Assembly: GCF_016612505.1 (NCBI RefSeq)
Contig: NZ_JAENRR010000050.1
Location: 1-34,716, forward strand
Direction: 5' to 3'
Origin: Carboxylicivirga marina
GTDB lineage: Bacteria > Bacteroidota > Bacteroidia > Bacteroidales > Marinilabiliaceae
Length of the DNA: 34,716 nucleotides
A program made the position numbers and the translations under genes. The notes under the pieces are model-generated. The model saw only the letters and a list, made by a program, of their open reading frames with translations, did not search any database and was not told the origin of the DNA. Shown in pieces: positions 8,295-17,186 of this stretch. The stretch's first letter is position 1. Each line of letters starts with the position of its first letter.

Positions 8295-9944
8295 ATGAAG
8301 ATTGTATTAGCACAGTTGAATTATCACATTGGAAACTTCGAAGCCAATGCTGATAAAATAATCAAGAGTATTGAAGCAGCCAAAGACGACAACGCAGATT
8401 TGGTTGTTTTTTCAGAATTAGCTGTTTGTGGATATCCACCCTATGACTTTTTGGAGCGTAAGGAGTTTATTCAAAGTTGTATTGATACCATTGATACCAT
8501 CGCCAAAACATGTGTTGGCATATCAGCAATTGTGGGTGGACCTGAAATCAATCCGGAACCCCAGGGCAAGAACTTATTTAATACAGCATATGTACTGGAA
8601 GAAGGTGGTATCAAGCAGATTGTAAGAAAAACCTTACTGCCCAATTATGACGTATTTGACGAGTATCGTTACTTTCAGCCCAACGCTGTATTTGACCTTA
8701 TTAATGTAAAGGGTAAAAAGATAGCTTTAACCATATGTGAAGATATTTGGGACGATCAGCCAGTAGCCAATGCTTTTGCTCGTGATAAACTGTATACTTT
8801 GTCACCCATGGATAAGCTTATGCAGCAAAAACCTGATTTTGCAATTAACATTGCTGCATCACCTTTCTCTTATACTCAGGTTGATATACGTCGCGATATT
8901 GTGCGTAACAAAGCACGACAATATAAAATTCCTTTTATATATGTCAATCAGGTTGGGGCAAATACCGAATTGATTTTTGATGGAAACAGTATGGCTGTAA
9001 ACAGCAGGGGAGATGTGACACATCAGGCCAGTGCTTTTGCAGAAGACCATATTACAGTAGAACTTGATAGCATACAGGAAGCTCCTACATACACTCCGAA
9101 AGCCACAAAACCTATTCAATTAATTCATGATGCATTGGTTTCGGGCGTTCGTGATTATTTTGCTAAAATGGGTTTCACCAAAACAACATTAGGGTTATCA
9201 GGTGGAATTGATTCGGCAGTTACAGTTGCTATTGCAGCTGAGGCTTTAGGCAAGGAAAATGTTAAAGTGCTTTTATTGCCTTCTCAGTACTCATCTGACC
9301 ATTCGATTAATGATGCAGTGGATTTGGCTAATAATCTGGGAATCCAATATGATATAGTGCCAATTAAGGAAATATTTAATAGCTATAACTTCTTGTTGAG
9401 TCCGATTTTTGAAGGAAAAGAGGCTGATGTTACCGAAGAAAACATTCAGGCACGTATAAGAGGAACCTTGTTAATGGCACTTTCCAATAAGTTTGGACAT
9501 ATCCTGCTAAATACATCAAATAAAAGTGAGGCTGCGGTAGGCTATGGCACTTTATACGGTGATATGAATGGCGGAATTTCTGTACTTGGAGACGTGTATA
9601 AAACAGATGTTTTTAAGTTGGCGCGATACATCAATAGAGATCAGGAAGTAATTCCTGAAAACACAATTGTAAAGCCACCATCGGCCGAATTACGTCCTGA
9701 TCAAAAGGATTCTGACTCTTTGCCTGATTACGATGTGCTTGACGCTATTCTTTTCCGCTATATTGAAAAGAATCAATCACCTGATGAAATAGTTAATGAC
9801 GGTTTTGACAGAACAATTGTCGAAAAAGCTGTTCGTCTGGTTAACATGAATGAATATAAGCGTTTTCAAACACCGCCTACATTACGCATTTCAGGCAAGG
9901 CCTTTGGAATCGGACGCCGTATGCCGCTTGTTGCTAAATACTAA
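8295..9944 (+). CDS. nadE: glutamine-dependent NAD+ synthase
   Basis: 549 residues in two fused domains. Residues 1-260 are a nitrilase-type glutaminase with triad E41 (SELAVCGYPP), K112 (RKTLLPNYD) and C148 (TICEDIWDD). Residues about 275-549 are the NAD synthetase domain with the PP-loop LSGGIDSAV near residue 301, NTSNKSE, and the C-terminal LRPDQKDSDSLPDY. It amidates nicotinic acid adenine dinucleotide to NAD+ using ammonia channelled from glutamine. It lacks the extra insertions of the larger actinobacterial form. No terminator was seen after it. Confidence 0.97.
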   Translation: MKIVLAQLNYHIGNFEANADKIIKSIEAAKDDNADLVVFSELAVCGYPPYDFLERKEFIQSCIDTIDTIAKTCVGISAIVGGPEINPEPQGKNLFNTAYVLEEGGIKQIVRKTLLPNYDVFDEYRYFQPNAVFDLINVKGKKIALTICEDIWDDQPVANAFARDKLYTLSPMDKLMQQKPDFAINIAASPFSYTQVDIRRDIVRNKARQYKIPFIYVNQVGANTELIFDGNSMAVNSRGDVTHQASAFAEDHITVELDSIQEAPTYTPKATKPIQLIHDALVSGVRDYFAKMGFTKTTLGLSGGIDSAVTVAIAAEALGKENVKVLLLPSQYSSDHSINDAVDLANNLGIQYDIVPIKEIFNSYNFLLSPIFEGKEADVTEENIQARIRGTLLMALSNKFGHILLNTSNKSEAAVGYGTLYGDMNGGISVLGDVYKTDVFKLARYINRDQEVIPENTIVKPPSAELRPDQKDSDSLPDYDVLDAILFRYIEKNQSPDEIVNDGFDRTIVEKAVRLVNMNEYKRFQTPPTLRISGKAFGIGRRMPLVAKY

Positions 9945-9997
9945 ACATGTAATTTGTGTTTTTGTGTGATTTTTAAGTGCTTAATCAGCTTTTTTTA

Positions 9998-10021
9998 TAA
10001 ATTTGTATGTTATACAACATA
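9998..10021 (+). promoter_or_regulatory. -7 element and adjoining operator-like inverted repeat before the Crp/Fnr gene
   Basis: TAAATTTG (9998-10005) is an exact TAnnTTTG. Directly after it, TATGTT (10006-10011) and AACATA (10016-10021) form a perfect inverted repeat around ATAC. This would cover the transcription start region, which is well placed for repression, possibly by the gene's own product. A matching -33 TTTG at proper spacing is not evident. Confidence 0.4.
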
Positions 10022-10039
10022 GTTTTATAACACCCTTGT

Positions 10040-10747
10040 ATGCCTGCTAAGAAAAACAATACCCTTGTAGACCCCACAATAAAAGATATTCCTAAACTGT
10101 ATAATATTCTCACAGAGGAGGAGAAACAGTACTTGTTAGATAATCATTCTACGGTTTATTATAAAAAGAATGACATTATTTATCAGGAAGGTGAGAAACC
10201 AACTGGCCTGCTTTGTTTGGGAAAAGGAAAAGTCAAGATTTTTAAAGAAGGAGTTAGTCGTCGCGAACAAATTGTTCGTATGGCTTCTGCGCCTGATTTT
10301 ATTGGATATAGAGCCTTGTTTGCTGAAGAAATGCATATCGCAAGTTCGGAGGTGATTGAGCCATGTACCATTTTTCATGTGCCCAAAAAAGTGATTTATA
10401 ATCTGATGAAAACAAATCCGGCGCTTTCAATGGCCTTTATTAAATCATTTGCCAGTGAACTTGGTTTTGCCCGATACCGGACCGTGACGTTAACGCAAAA
10501 GCACATTAGAGGGCGATTAGCAGAGAGTTTATGTGTATTGCGTGATATTTATGGCTTTGAAGACGATGAGCAAACCTTGGCTGTTTATTTATCGCGAGAA
10601 GACCTGGCAAACTTTTCGAATATGACAACATCTAATGCCATTAGAACTTTAAGCTCGTTTGTTAACGAAAAAGTATTAGCTGTAAACGGAAGAGTCATTA
10701 AGATATTAGATTCAGAAATTCTGCAACGAATTTCACGACTAGGATAA
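10040..10747 (+). CDS. Crp/Fnr-family transcriptional regulator
   Basis: 235 residues, normal length. N-terminal cyclic-nucleotide-binding-like barrel (about 20-140) with IIYQEGEKPTGLLCLGKGKVKI, and a C-terminal winged helix with the recognition region SREDLANFSNMTTSNAIRTL at about residues 182-201. There is no N-terminal cysteine cluster, so it is not an oxygen-sensing iron-sulfur FNR. The phosphate-binding arginine/serine signature of true CRP is not evident either, so the ligand is unknown. It converges with a ferredoxin gene on a shared terminator. A palindrome at its promoter suggests autoregulation. Confidence 0.9.
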   Translation: MPAKKNNTLVDPTIKDIPKLYNILTEEEKQYLLDNHSTVYYKKNDIIYQEGEKPTGLLCLGKGKVKIFKEGVSRREQIVRMASAPDFIGYRALFAEEMHIASSEVIEPCTIFHVPKKVIYNLMKTNPALSMAFIKSFASELGFARYRTVTLTQKHIRGRLAESLCVLRDIYGFEDDEQTLAVYLSREDLANFSNMTTSNAIRTLSSFVNEKVLAVNGRVIKILDSEILQRISRLG

Positions 10748-10771
10748 ATCACAAATATTATAATAACAAAA

Positions 10772-10800
10772 AAGCCCCTGAAAAGGGGCTTAGTTATTTT
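10772..10800. terminator. bidirectional terminator between the regulator and ferredoxin genes
   Basis: AAGCCCCT (10772-10779), a GAAA loop and AGGGGCTT (10784-10791) form a perfect 8-bp stem. A-run on the left serves the minus strand as a T-run, and TTATTTTTT on the right serves plus. Confidence 0.9.
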
Positions 10801-10816
10801 TTCGCTTTGGTTAAGC

Positions 10817-10984
10817 TTATGCAGGGTGAATTGCTTCAGTAGGGCAAACATCAGCACAAGTACCACAATCAGTACATGCTTCAGCATCAATTTTATAGAT
10901 ATCGCCTTCAGCGATTGCTTCTACCGGACATTCGTCAACACAAGTACCACAAGCGATGCAGTCTTCATTAATTACGTAAGCCAT
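10817..10984 (-). CDS. 2[4Fe-4S] ferredoxin, bacterial type
   Basis: A 55-residue small gene found by reading the minus strand directly; starts MAYVINEDCIACGTC and ends TEAIHPA. Two complete cluster motifs are present: C-x2-C-x2-C-x3-C-P at residues 9-20 and again at 37-48 (CTDCGTCADVCP). This is the clostridial-type low-potential electron carrier that serves anaerobic enzymes such as pyruvate:ferredoxin oxidoreductase. The length is exactly typical. It has its own -7-like element and shares a strong terminator with the regulator gene. Presence suggests anaerobic or microaerobic metabolism. Confidence 0.97.
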   Translation of the reverse strand: MAYVINEDCIACGTCVDECPVEAIAEGDIYKIDAEACTDCGTCADVCPTEAIHPA

Positions 10985-11016
10985 TTTTTTATCTTTATTG
11001 GTTATTATTACTCAGG

Positions 11017-11024
11017 CAAAATTA
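11017..11024 (-). promoter_or_regulatory. candidate -7 element of the ferredoxin gene
   Basis: On minus the sequence reads TAATTTTG, an exact TAnnTTTG, 32 bases before the ATG. About 19 bases further upstream is a T-rich stretch in place of TTTG. Confidence 0.4.
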
Positions 11025-11161
11025 TTGGGTTTTTTAATTAAAAAAAAGATTTCCAATCGAAAGTAGTTTATTTTGAAAGGTTATAAATAAGGCTTTAAGG
11101 TCTTTTATTATTCAAACAGCTGTACACTAGTTGTTTTTATTGGTCTTTAGAAGATTTCTAA

Positions 11162-12346
11162 TTAACCATTCTGCATAAAATTATATCCCAGATAAGCCAA
11201 TAAACCGGCAGCCGTCTCTAACGAATCTTCATTTAAGTTAAATTGAGGCGTATGTAAGCTACCAGTTTCACCTTCTTTTTGCTCAACACCGAAGCGATAA
11301 AACGTGCAAGGATACTTTTGTGAGTAATAACCAAAATCTTCGGCAGTCATTCTAATATCCATCAATTCGGTGGCACCTTCGCTCATGTATTCTTTAGAAA
11401 AAGAAATAGCTTTTTCAGTTACTAATTCATTGTTATGCACAACCGGATAGCCATCTTTAATATCAATGTCACAATCTGCGCCCATCGCTTTGGCTGTATT
11501 TGTAGCTATTTCTTTAATCTTGCTTTTTATTATGGCCCGCCATTCTTCATTCATAGTTCTTAGCGTTCCGGCAATTTCAACTTTCTCAGGAATAATATTA
11601 GTAGCACCATTGGCAATTACTTTACCAAAAGACAATACCGTAGGAATTTGAGCTGGTACAATACGACTGACTATTTGTTGCAATGCCACAATTATATGTG
11701 ACGCGATAAGCACATTATCCGTTAATGAATGGGGCATAGCTGCATGTCCGCCTTTGCCTTTTACGGTTATGTATACTTCATCACCCGAAGCCATGTACAT
11801 GCCACTTTTAAAGCCAACATGGCCCGTTTTCATACTCGGCAAAACATGCTGACCTATAATCATCTCAGGTTCATTGCCTTCAAAACAACCTTCCTCCATC
11901 ATCAACTTGGCACCGCCAGGAAAAACCTCTTCGGCAGGTTGAAAAAGTAACAGAATAGTACCTTCCCATTCTTCTCTAAGCTTATTTAATACCATGGCAG
12001 CACCCAATAAGGCTGCTGTGTGAGCATCGTGTCCACAGGCATGCATAACGCCTTCATTACGCGATGTAAACTCTAAATTGCCTGATTCCTGAATGGGTAA
12101 TGCATCCATATCAGCACGTAAAGCAATGGTCTTTTTATCTGGGTTTTTACCTTTTAAATAGCCGATGATTCCGGTTTTAACAAATCCAGCCTTAAATGGA
12201 ATATCCATTTTTTTTAATTGCTCTTGAATATAGGCTGATGTCTGGTGCTCTTCAAACGATAGCTCAGGATTCTGGTGCAAATGACGCCGTATGTCAATGA
12301 TATCTTTGAGATATTGTTTGGTAATTTCTTTAATTCGAGATTGCAT
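11162..12346 (-). CDS. M20-family metallo-amidohydrolase (N-acyl amino acid hydrolase / IAA-amino-acid hydrolase type)
   Basis: 394 residues from the ATG at 12346; a TTG two codons earlier is open but less likely. Cytosolic, no signal peptide. Motifs counted from this ATG: RRHLHQNPELSFEE at about 20-33, RADMDALPIQE (about 77-87), HACGHD at 102-107 carrying metal ligands, and the catalytic glutamates in PAEEVFPGGA. The His cluster with a Cys in HACGHD is characteristic of the M20D (hippurate hydrolase, N-acetyl amino acid deacetylase, IAA-Ala hydrolase) group. The substrate is an N-acylated amino acid or small peptide; which one is not readable. A separate -7-like site suggests its own promoter. 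Confidence 0.92.
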   Translation of the reverse strand: MQSRIKEITKQYLKDIIDIRRHLHQNPELSFEEHQTSAYIQEQLKKMDIPFKAGFVKTGIIGYLKGKNPDKKTIALRADMDALPIQESGNLEFTSRNEGVMHACGHDAHTAALLGAAMVLNKLREEWEGTILLLFQPAEEVFPGGAKLMMEEGCFEGNEPEMIIGQHVLPSMKTGHVGFKSGMYMASGDEVYITVKGKGGHAAMPHSLTDNVLIASHIIVALQQIVSRIVPAQIPTVLSFGKVIANGATNIIPEKVEIAGTLRTMNEEWRAIIKSKIKEIATNTAKAMGADCDIDIKDGYPVVHNNELVTEKAISFSKEYMSEGATELMDIRMTAEDFGYYSQKYPCTFYRFGVEQKEGETGSLHTPQFNLNEDSLETAAGLLAYLGYNFMQNG

Positions 12347-12409
12347 GCACAATGGTTTTATGTAACTATCCGTTTTGCTACGAAATGTTAATATTTTAAA
12401 TATTCGTTA

Positions 12410-12417
12410 CAAAGATA
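12410..12417 (-). promoter_or_regulatory. candidate -7 element of the M20 amidohydrolase gene
   Basis: On minus it reads TATCTTTG, an exact TAnnTTTG, 63 bases before the ATG, inside the gap after the hexosaminidase gene. The -33 is not clear. Confidence 0.35.
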
Positions 12418-12475
12418 ACAGATATCTGCATTATCTATTTGTAATGAGCATCCCGAATTATTTCTTTTGAAGCAA

Positions 12476-14803
12476 TTAATAAAAGAAGTGGTCCGGCGTC
12501 AGCTTATAAGAACCTCCGTCAGGATTGGTTAATTGTAAATTGAAGTGTTGGAAACCTGTTGCCTGAAAATAAAGCAACTTAAAAGGATGATAGCCTTCCT
12601 TTAAGGCTATCGCGCCTTCCTCTGATTTTTTGCCATGGATTCCATCATTATTAACCACTAATTTATCTCCTACATACAAAGCACTTCCATCATCTGAATT
12701 CATATTAAATTGATAAATGCCATTTTCAGGGGCATAGAAATAACCATTTAAAACAAGACCAAAACCTTCTCGAGGTGTTGTATCTGGTATAAACATATCA
12801 TGTGCGACACCTTGTCTAATACAGCTTGCATTTAGGATTTCTTTAACTGTTTTAAAACGTCCTTTGTATAAGTTGCAACTTAAGCCATGACGATTAGAGA
12901 CCAGCTTTGATGACTTTTGTAATTTTAAATGATTGAGGGTGATAATTATTGTTTTACTTACATTGCCTGTTGTTTTATCAACCGTAATTGCTTTTATCGT
13001 GCCTGAGGAGGTAATGGGAAGTGCCTTACGATATAGAGTTGAATGTTCATGCGGCTCAGAACCATCGGTCGTATAGCGTGTTTCATAATTGTCTGAAATG
13101 CTTACAAATTCCAGTTTTGTAGAAGATATGAAATTGATGTTTTCTTTTGCCACAACAGGCTTTGGTACTTCTTTAAAATAATTAACGTCGTGTGTGTCAA
13201 GTAGCTTGAAGTGTTGCTCCAGTTTTTGTCTGAACAAAGGCCAGTCTTTATGCTTTGTTTCTGTCCAGCTAATCTCTGAGAAAGCACATAGTCTTGGATA
13301 CAACATGTACTCTACCTGGTCTTCATTGGGCATATATTCGGTCCAGCAATTGGCTTGGGTACCTATAACAGACTGCTGTTCTTTAGCATTTAGTTCATGG
13401 GGTAACGGATTGTATGAGTATACATCTTTTAAAGGCGTATAGCCACCGATGGCAAGGGGATGGTTTTGAGGATCACTCTGGTAATGATCGAAATATAAAT
13501 GCTCATTTGGTGATTTTATAATGTAGTTACCATTTTTAATGGCACTTTTCATTCGCTTATCATCGCGCCACATTACAATGGTTGCATTATCTAAGGTTTC
13601 ATCTGACATTATTTCACCCCAGCCAGCCATTTTCTTACCCAAACCTTCAATAACGGCTTGTATTCGTCGAATAAAATAGTGTTCTAATTGGTTTTCATCT
13701 GTTAAGTCCTGTGCTTTTATCTTTTTTTGACAATACTCACAAGTGCGCCAGTTGCTCATCGAGCATTCATCGCCACCAATGTGGATGTATTCTCCGGGGA
13801 ATAATGAGGCCACTTCGGTGAGAATGTTTTTAAGAATGGTATAGCTCGACTCTTTTCCAGGACAAATAGTATTATCAAAGCTACCCCAGCGTGTGGTAAC
13901 TTCATAAGCTTCTTCATGGCAAGCTAACTCAGGGTATGCAGCAAGTGCTGCCAAGGCATGTCCAGGCATCTCAATTTCAGGAATAATGGTTATGTGCCTT
14001 TCAATTGCATATGCCACTATTTCTTTGATTTCTTCTTGCGTATAGTAGCCTCCATATGGCGTATTATCGTATTTTAAAGGAATATTAGCAGCGTGACCAA
14101 TGAGTGTTTTAGCCCTTACTGATCCGACCGAAGTTAAGCGAGGATATTGCTTTATTTCAATTCGCCAGCCTTGGTCGTCGGTTAAATGCCAATGGAAGAC
14201 ATTTAATTTATACAGTGCCATTAAGTCTAACTGCTTTTTAATGAATTCAACCGGGAAGAAATGACGAGCCACATCAATATTCAGTCCACGGTATTCAAAT
14301 TTTGGGAAATCGTGAATTTGAACAGAAGGAATGGACAATCCACCCTCTTGGTTGTTGTGAATTGTAAATATCTGGTATATAGATTGAATGGCATAAAACA
14401 GACCAGTTGAATTCTCAGCTATAATTTCTACGGAGTTGGTATTGGCATTTATTCTGTACCCTTCTTGATTAATTGTTTTATCAGCAGATAATTGAAATGC
14501 GATATAATTGTCAGATGGTAATTCATCGGTCTGAGCTAATTTAAATCCAGCTAATTGATAAACTAATTCTGAGAAATATTTAATGGTCTTCAAAGTACGC
14601 TTATCGATACCATTATAATATATTTTTGTGTTGTTGTTTATTTCAAAATCCCCATTGTTGTATATGATTTCATTAGGTTGAGGAATGATATACAGTTCTT
14701 CTTTTTTTTCACTTTTATCAACGCAAGACCACAGTGAAAGAATGAAAATAATTGTAAGAAACTGAAATGGTGTGGATGAATTTAAAAATAAAGAGTCGCT
14801 CAT
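12476..14803 (-). CDS. GH20 beta-N-acetylhexosaminidase lipoprotein with chitobiase-C and PA14-like domains
   Basis: 775 residues. Lipoprotein signal with lipobox LSLWSC (Cys27), so membrane-anchored in the periplasm or on the surface. Order: GH20b N-domain (about 35-165), GH20 barrel (about 168-520) with YRGLNIDVARHFF, the WHLTDDQGWR strand and the catalytic pair D345-E346 in HIGGDECSMSNW, then a chitobiase C-terminal-like Ig domain (about 560-625; YTTDGSEP), and a PA14-like carbohydrate-binding domain (about 650-770; NSDDGSALYVGDKLV). It removes terminal GlcNAc or GalNAc from glycans by substrate-assisted catalysis. No sus genes or other glycosidases adjoin it, so it acts alone. Its upstream region is divergent with the cation exporter. 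Confidence 0.95.
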   Translation of the reverse strand: MSDSLFLNSSTPFQFLTIIFILSLWSCVDKSEKKEELYIIPQPNEIIYNNGDFEINNNTKIYYNGIDKRTLKTIKYFSELVYQLAGFKLAQTDELPSDNYIAFQLSADKTINQEGYRINANTNSVEIIAENSTGLFYAIQSIYQIFTIHNNQEGGLSIPSVQIHDFPKFEYRGLNIDVARHFFPVEFIKKQLDLMALYKLNVFHWHLTDDQGWRIEIKQYPRLTSVGSVRAKTLIGHAANIPLKYDNTPYGGYYTQEEIKEIVAYAIERHITIIPEIEMPGHALAALAAYPELACHEEAYEVTTRWGSFDNTICPGKESSYTILKNILTEVASLFPGEYIHIGGDECSMSNWRTCEYCQKKIKAQDLTDENQLEHYFIRRIQAVIEGLGKKMAGWGEIMSDETLDNATIVMWRDDKRMKSAIKNGNYIIKSPNEHLYFDHYQSDPQNHPLAIGGYTPLKDVYSYNPLPHELNAKEQQSVIGTQANCWTEYMPNEDQVEYMLYPRLCAFSEISWTETKHKDWPLFRQKLEQHFKLLDTHDVNYFKEVPKPVVAKENINFISSTKLEFVSISDNYETRYTTDGSEPHEHSTLYRKALPITSSGTIKAITVDKTTGNVSKTIIITLNHLKLQKSSKLVSNRHGLSCNLYKGRFKTVKEILNASCIRQGVAHDMFIPDTTPREGFGLVLNGYFYAPENGIYQFNMNSDDGSALYVGDKLVVNNDGIHGKKSEEGAIALKEGYHPFKLLYFQATGFQHFNLQLTNPDGGSYKLTPDHFFY

Positions 14804-14829
14804 TAAGTATTTTGCTAAAGTGAACGAAA

Positions 14830-14837
14830 CAAAAATA
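14830..14837 (-). promoter_or_regulatory. candidate -7 element of the hexosaminidase gene
   Basis: On minus it reads TATTTTTG, an exact TAnnTTTG, 26 bases before the ATG. No good -33 element was found. Confidence 0.3.
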
Positions 14838-14962
14838 ACTTATTTTAATTCATAAGCTAGAAAAAGGCAATTGAAATGTAATAAAACGAATTGAACCCAA
14901 TTGTGGTTTAACTTGTTTGAGAGAAATAGTTAATTTCACCACTGCAAAATGCAATAAAACAT

Positions 14963-15886
14963 ATGGGAGATCACCACCATCATAATGACTTAAAAGGAAG
15001 AAGCTTAATATTGACCATTTTTCTTAATGTAGCCATTACTATTGCTCAAGTAGTAGGTGCATTAATTAGCAATAGTTTATCATTATTGACTGATGCTCTC
15101 CATAACTTCTCTGATGTGATGGCGTTGCTTATTAGTTATATAGCTAATAAGTTATCGCTCCGAAACTACACCGCCAGAAAATCTTATGGTTATAAACGAG
15201 CCGAAATTTTAGCAGCTTTTCTAAATGCGACAACTTTATTGTTTGTTTCAGGGTATTTGATTTATGAAGCTATAGAACGCTTTTTTGAAACAGAAATAAC
15301 ATTGGTAGATGGAGTCTTAGTAGCTTGGTTAGCTGGTTTTAGCATAATAGCTAACGGTATTAGTGTTTTATTGGTAAAGAAACACTCCAAAAATAATATG
15401 AACATGCGCTCTGCTTATTTGCATCTGTTTTCAGATATGTTATCATCGGTGGCAGTTTTAATAGGTGGTTTGTTGATGCACTTTTATCAGATTACCTGGA
15501 TTGATTCTCTTTTGTCTGTCATTATTGCAATTTATTTGATTATTGCCAGTTGGAACTTGGTTATGAAAACTTTAGGTGTGTTAATGCAATTTACGCCCAC
15601 TTCGGTAGATGTTAAAAAACTATCAATTGCTGTAGCGAGTATTGAAGGTATCGACAATATTCATCATGTTCATGTATGGCAATTAAATGATAATGAGTTA
15701 CACCTCGAAGGGCACCTCGACTTATCTGATAATATCACTGTTGAGCAGGCAAGTGTCTTAATTAGTCAGGTAAGAGAGCTTGTTCAGGATGATTTTGGTA
15801 TTAACCACTGTACGCTTCAACCTGAATATGGTGTTAATGATGACAAGGCTCTTGTAGTGAACGAGGTTAGAGGAAAAGGGCATTAA
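14963..15886 (+). CDS. cation diffusion facilitator (CzcD/ZitB-type Zn2+ exporter)
   Basis: 307 residues, usual size. An N-terminal histidine run (HHHH at residues 4-7) is typical of zinc CDFs. Six membrane helices span about 14-200, with the metal-site pairs LLTDALHNFSD (about 41-51) and LHLFSDMLSS (about 152-161), which supply the H/D ligands of a Zn-selective site. A cytosolic C-terminal domain with HHVHVW (about 231-236) and HCTLQPE follows. It exports Zn2+ (and possibly Cd2+ or Co2+) in exchange for protons at the inner membrane. No metal-responsive regulator adjoins it. Confidence 0.95.
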   Translation: MGDHHHHNDLKGRSLILTIFLNVAITIAQVVGALISNSLSLLTDALHNFSDVMALLISYIANKLSLRNYTARKSYGYKRAEILAAFLNATTLLFVSGYLIYEAIERFFETEITLVDGVLVAWLAGFSIIANGISVLLVKKHSKNNMNMRSAYLHLFSDMLSSVAVLIGGLLMHFYQITWIDSLLSVIIAIYLIIASWNLVMKTLGVLMQFTPTSVDVKKLSIAVASIEGIDNIHHVHVWQLNDNELHLEGHLDLSDNITVEQASVLISQVRELVQDDFGINHCTLQPEYGVNDDKALVVNEVRGKGH

Positions 15887-15921
15887 TAGCATGTTAAAAT
15901 CTGTCATTGGGCATTAATAGC
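15878..15921. repeat. 13-bp direct repeat at the end of the cation exporter gene
   Basis: GGGCATTAATAGC occurs at 15878-15890, covering the stop codon of the exporter, and again at 15909-15921, starting 31 bases later. Nothing else marks it as a target-site duplication. Confidence 0.7.
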
Positions 15922-15935
15922 TTATATTTTATTTA

Positions 15936-15943
15936 TAGATTTG
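15936..15943 (+). promoter_or_regulatory. candidate -7 element of the DUF1573 gene
   Basis: TAGATTTG matches TAnnTTTG. It is 87 bases before the ATG, which would give a long leader. No clear -33. Confidence 0.3.
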
Positions 15944-16030
15944 CCTTTAATATTTAAAATAGCGTAACTCACTTGAATATTTACGCGTATTTATCGCTTA
16001 TAAGCGAAGTAATTAAAACTTAACTTTACG

Positions 16031-17116
16031 ATGAAGAAGTACATTATACTTTCTCTATTAGTGTTAATAGGAGTGAGCCAAATTGAGGCACAGCATGCAA
16101 AACCTAATCTGGCTTTTGAAAAAAACATCCACAATTTTGGTGAGGTAAAAGAGGATGGTGGTACAAAAACTTTCGAATTTAAATTTAAGAATACTGGCGG
16201 ACAGCCGTTGGTTGTGCATAATGTAAAAGCTTCGTGTGGTTGTACAACACCACAATGGACTCGCACTCCAATTCCTCCCGGAGGCTCAGGTTATGTAAGA
16301 GCAATATTTGATCCCCGTAATCGTCCGGGTACATTTAATAAAACCATTACCGTTTCGTCCAATGCTCAAAATGCAACCATTATTTTACGTATTAATGGTA
16401 AAGTTTTGCCGCGCGAAATGACTACAGCCGATATCTATCCTCGTAATATGGAAAAAATTCGTTTGGAAACGTCTCATCTGGCATTTACGAGCATGACGCC
16501 AAATCAGGTAAAAGAAGAAAGTATAAAAATCATTAGTACCTCTGATAAAGCTATTAAATTGGGCTTCCTGAATGTCCCGTCTCATATTAAAATTAAATGT
16601 ATTCCAGAGATTGTTCAGCCAGGTAAAGCAGCTGTTATTACAGCGAGCTATGATGCCAAAGCAAAAAATGACTGGGGTTTTGTAACAGATAATATTTTTA
16701 TCATTTTTGACGATGTACGTAAATACTCCAATCGAATTACTGTAAGTGCATCAATTCAAGAGGATTTTGCATCATGGGATGCTGAAAAGATAAAAAACGC
16801 ACCTGTTGTAAACATTTCTGAAAAGAATTGGAATTTCGGTGAAATAAAGCAAGGAGACGTTGTTAAACACCAATTTGAAGTGCAAAACACTGGGAAATCA
16901 GAGTTAATTATCCGTAAGGTGAAAGCGTCATGTGGATGCACAGCTATTAAGCCTGCCAAAACAATTCTGGCGCCTGGAGAATCTACTTTAATTGCAGCTG
17001 AATTTAATTCACGAGGAAAAAGTGGACGTCAAACCAAAACGGTAAGAATTGTTTCGAATGATCCGAAAAATACAACAATAACGTTGATGATTACCGGAAA
17101 CGTAAAAATAAACTAA
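16031..17116 (+). CDS. secreted protein with two DUF1573 domains
   Basis: 361 residues. Signal peptide about 1-21 (ends QIEAQ). Two copies of the DUF1573 Ig-like domain flank a middle domain of similar Ig-like character: copy one about 28-130 with NFGEVKEDGG and KASCGCT (C69, C71), copy two about 270-361 with NFGEIKQGD and KASCGCT (C301, C303). The SCGCT turn is the family signature. The fold is the ASPM/SPD-2/Hydin-like type. Function in Bacteroidota is unknown; an extracytoplasmic structural or binding role is likely. A terminator follows, so it is monocistronic. Confidence 0.9.
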   Translation: MKKYIILSLLVLIGVSQIEAQHAKPNLAFEKNIHNFGEVKEDGGTKTFEFKFKNTGGQPLVVHNVKASCGCTTPQWTRTPIPPGGSGYVRAIFDPRNRPGTFNKTITVSSNAQNATIILRINGKVLPREMTTADIYPRNMEKIRLETSHLAFTSMTPNQVKEESIKIISTSDKAIKLGFLNVPSHIKIKCIPEIVQPGKAAVITASYDAKAKNDWGFVTDNIFIIFDDVRKYSNRITVSASIQEDFASWDAEKIKNAPVVNISEKNWNFGEIKQGDVVKHQFEVQNTGKSELIIRKVKASCGCTAIKPAKTILAPGESTLIAAEFNSRGKSGRQTKTVRIVSNDPKNTTITLMITGNVKIN

Positions 17117-17140
17117 GACATCAGACATAACAAAAGAGAT

Positions 17141-17170
17141 GGAGAGTAAAGTATACTCTCCTTTTCTTTA
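17141..17170 (+). terminator. terminator after the DUF1573 gene
   Basis: GGAGAGTA (17141-17148) pairs exactly with TACTCTCC (17154-17161), followed by TTTTCTTTA. It ends about 17 bases before the meaB ATG. Confidence 0.75.
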
Positions 17171-17186
17171 TTATAGAGTATAAGCT

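Noticed and set aside
10136-10890. Minus-strand frames under the Crp/Fnr gene and across the terminator
   Set aside because: Antisense shadows; the frame at 10585-10890 even crosses the strong terminator and the ferredoxin gene.
12347-12352. TTG as start of the M20 amidohydrolase
   Set aside because: ATG two codons later is a better start and nothing supports the two added residues.
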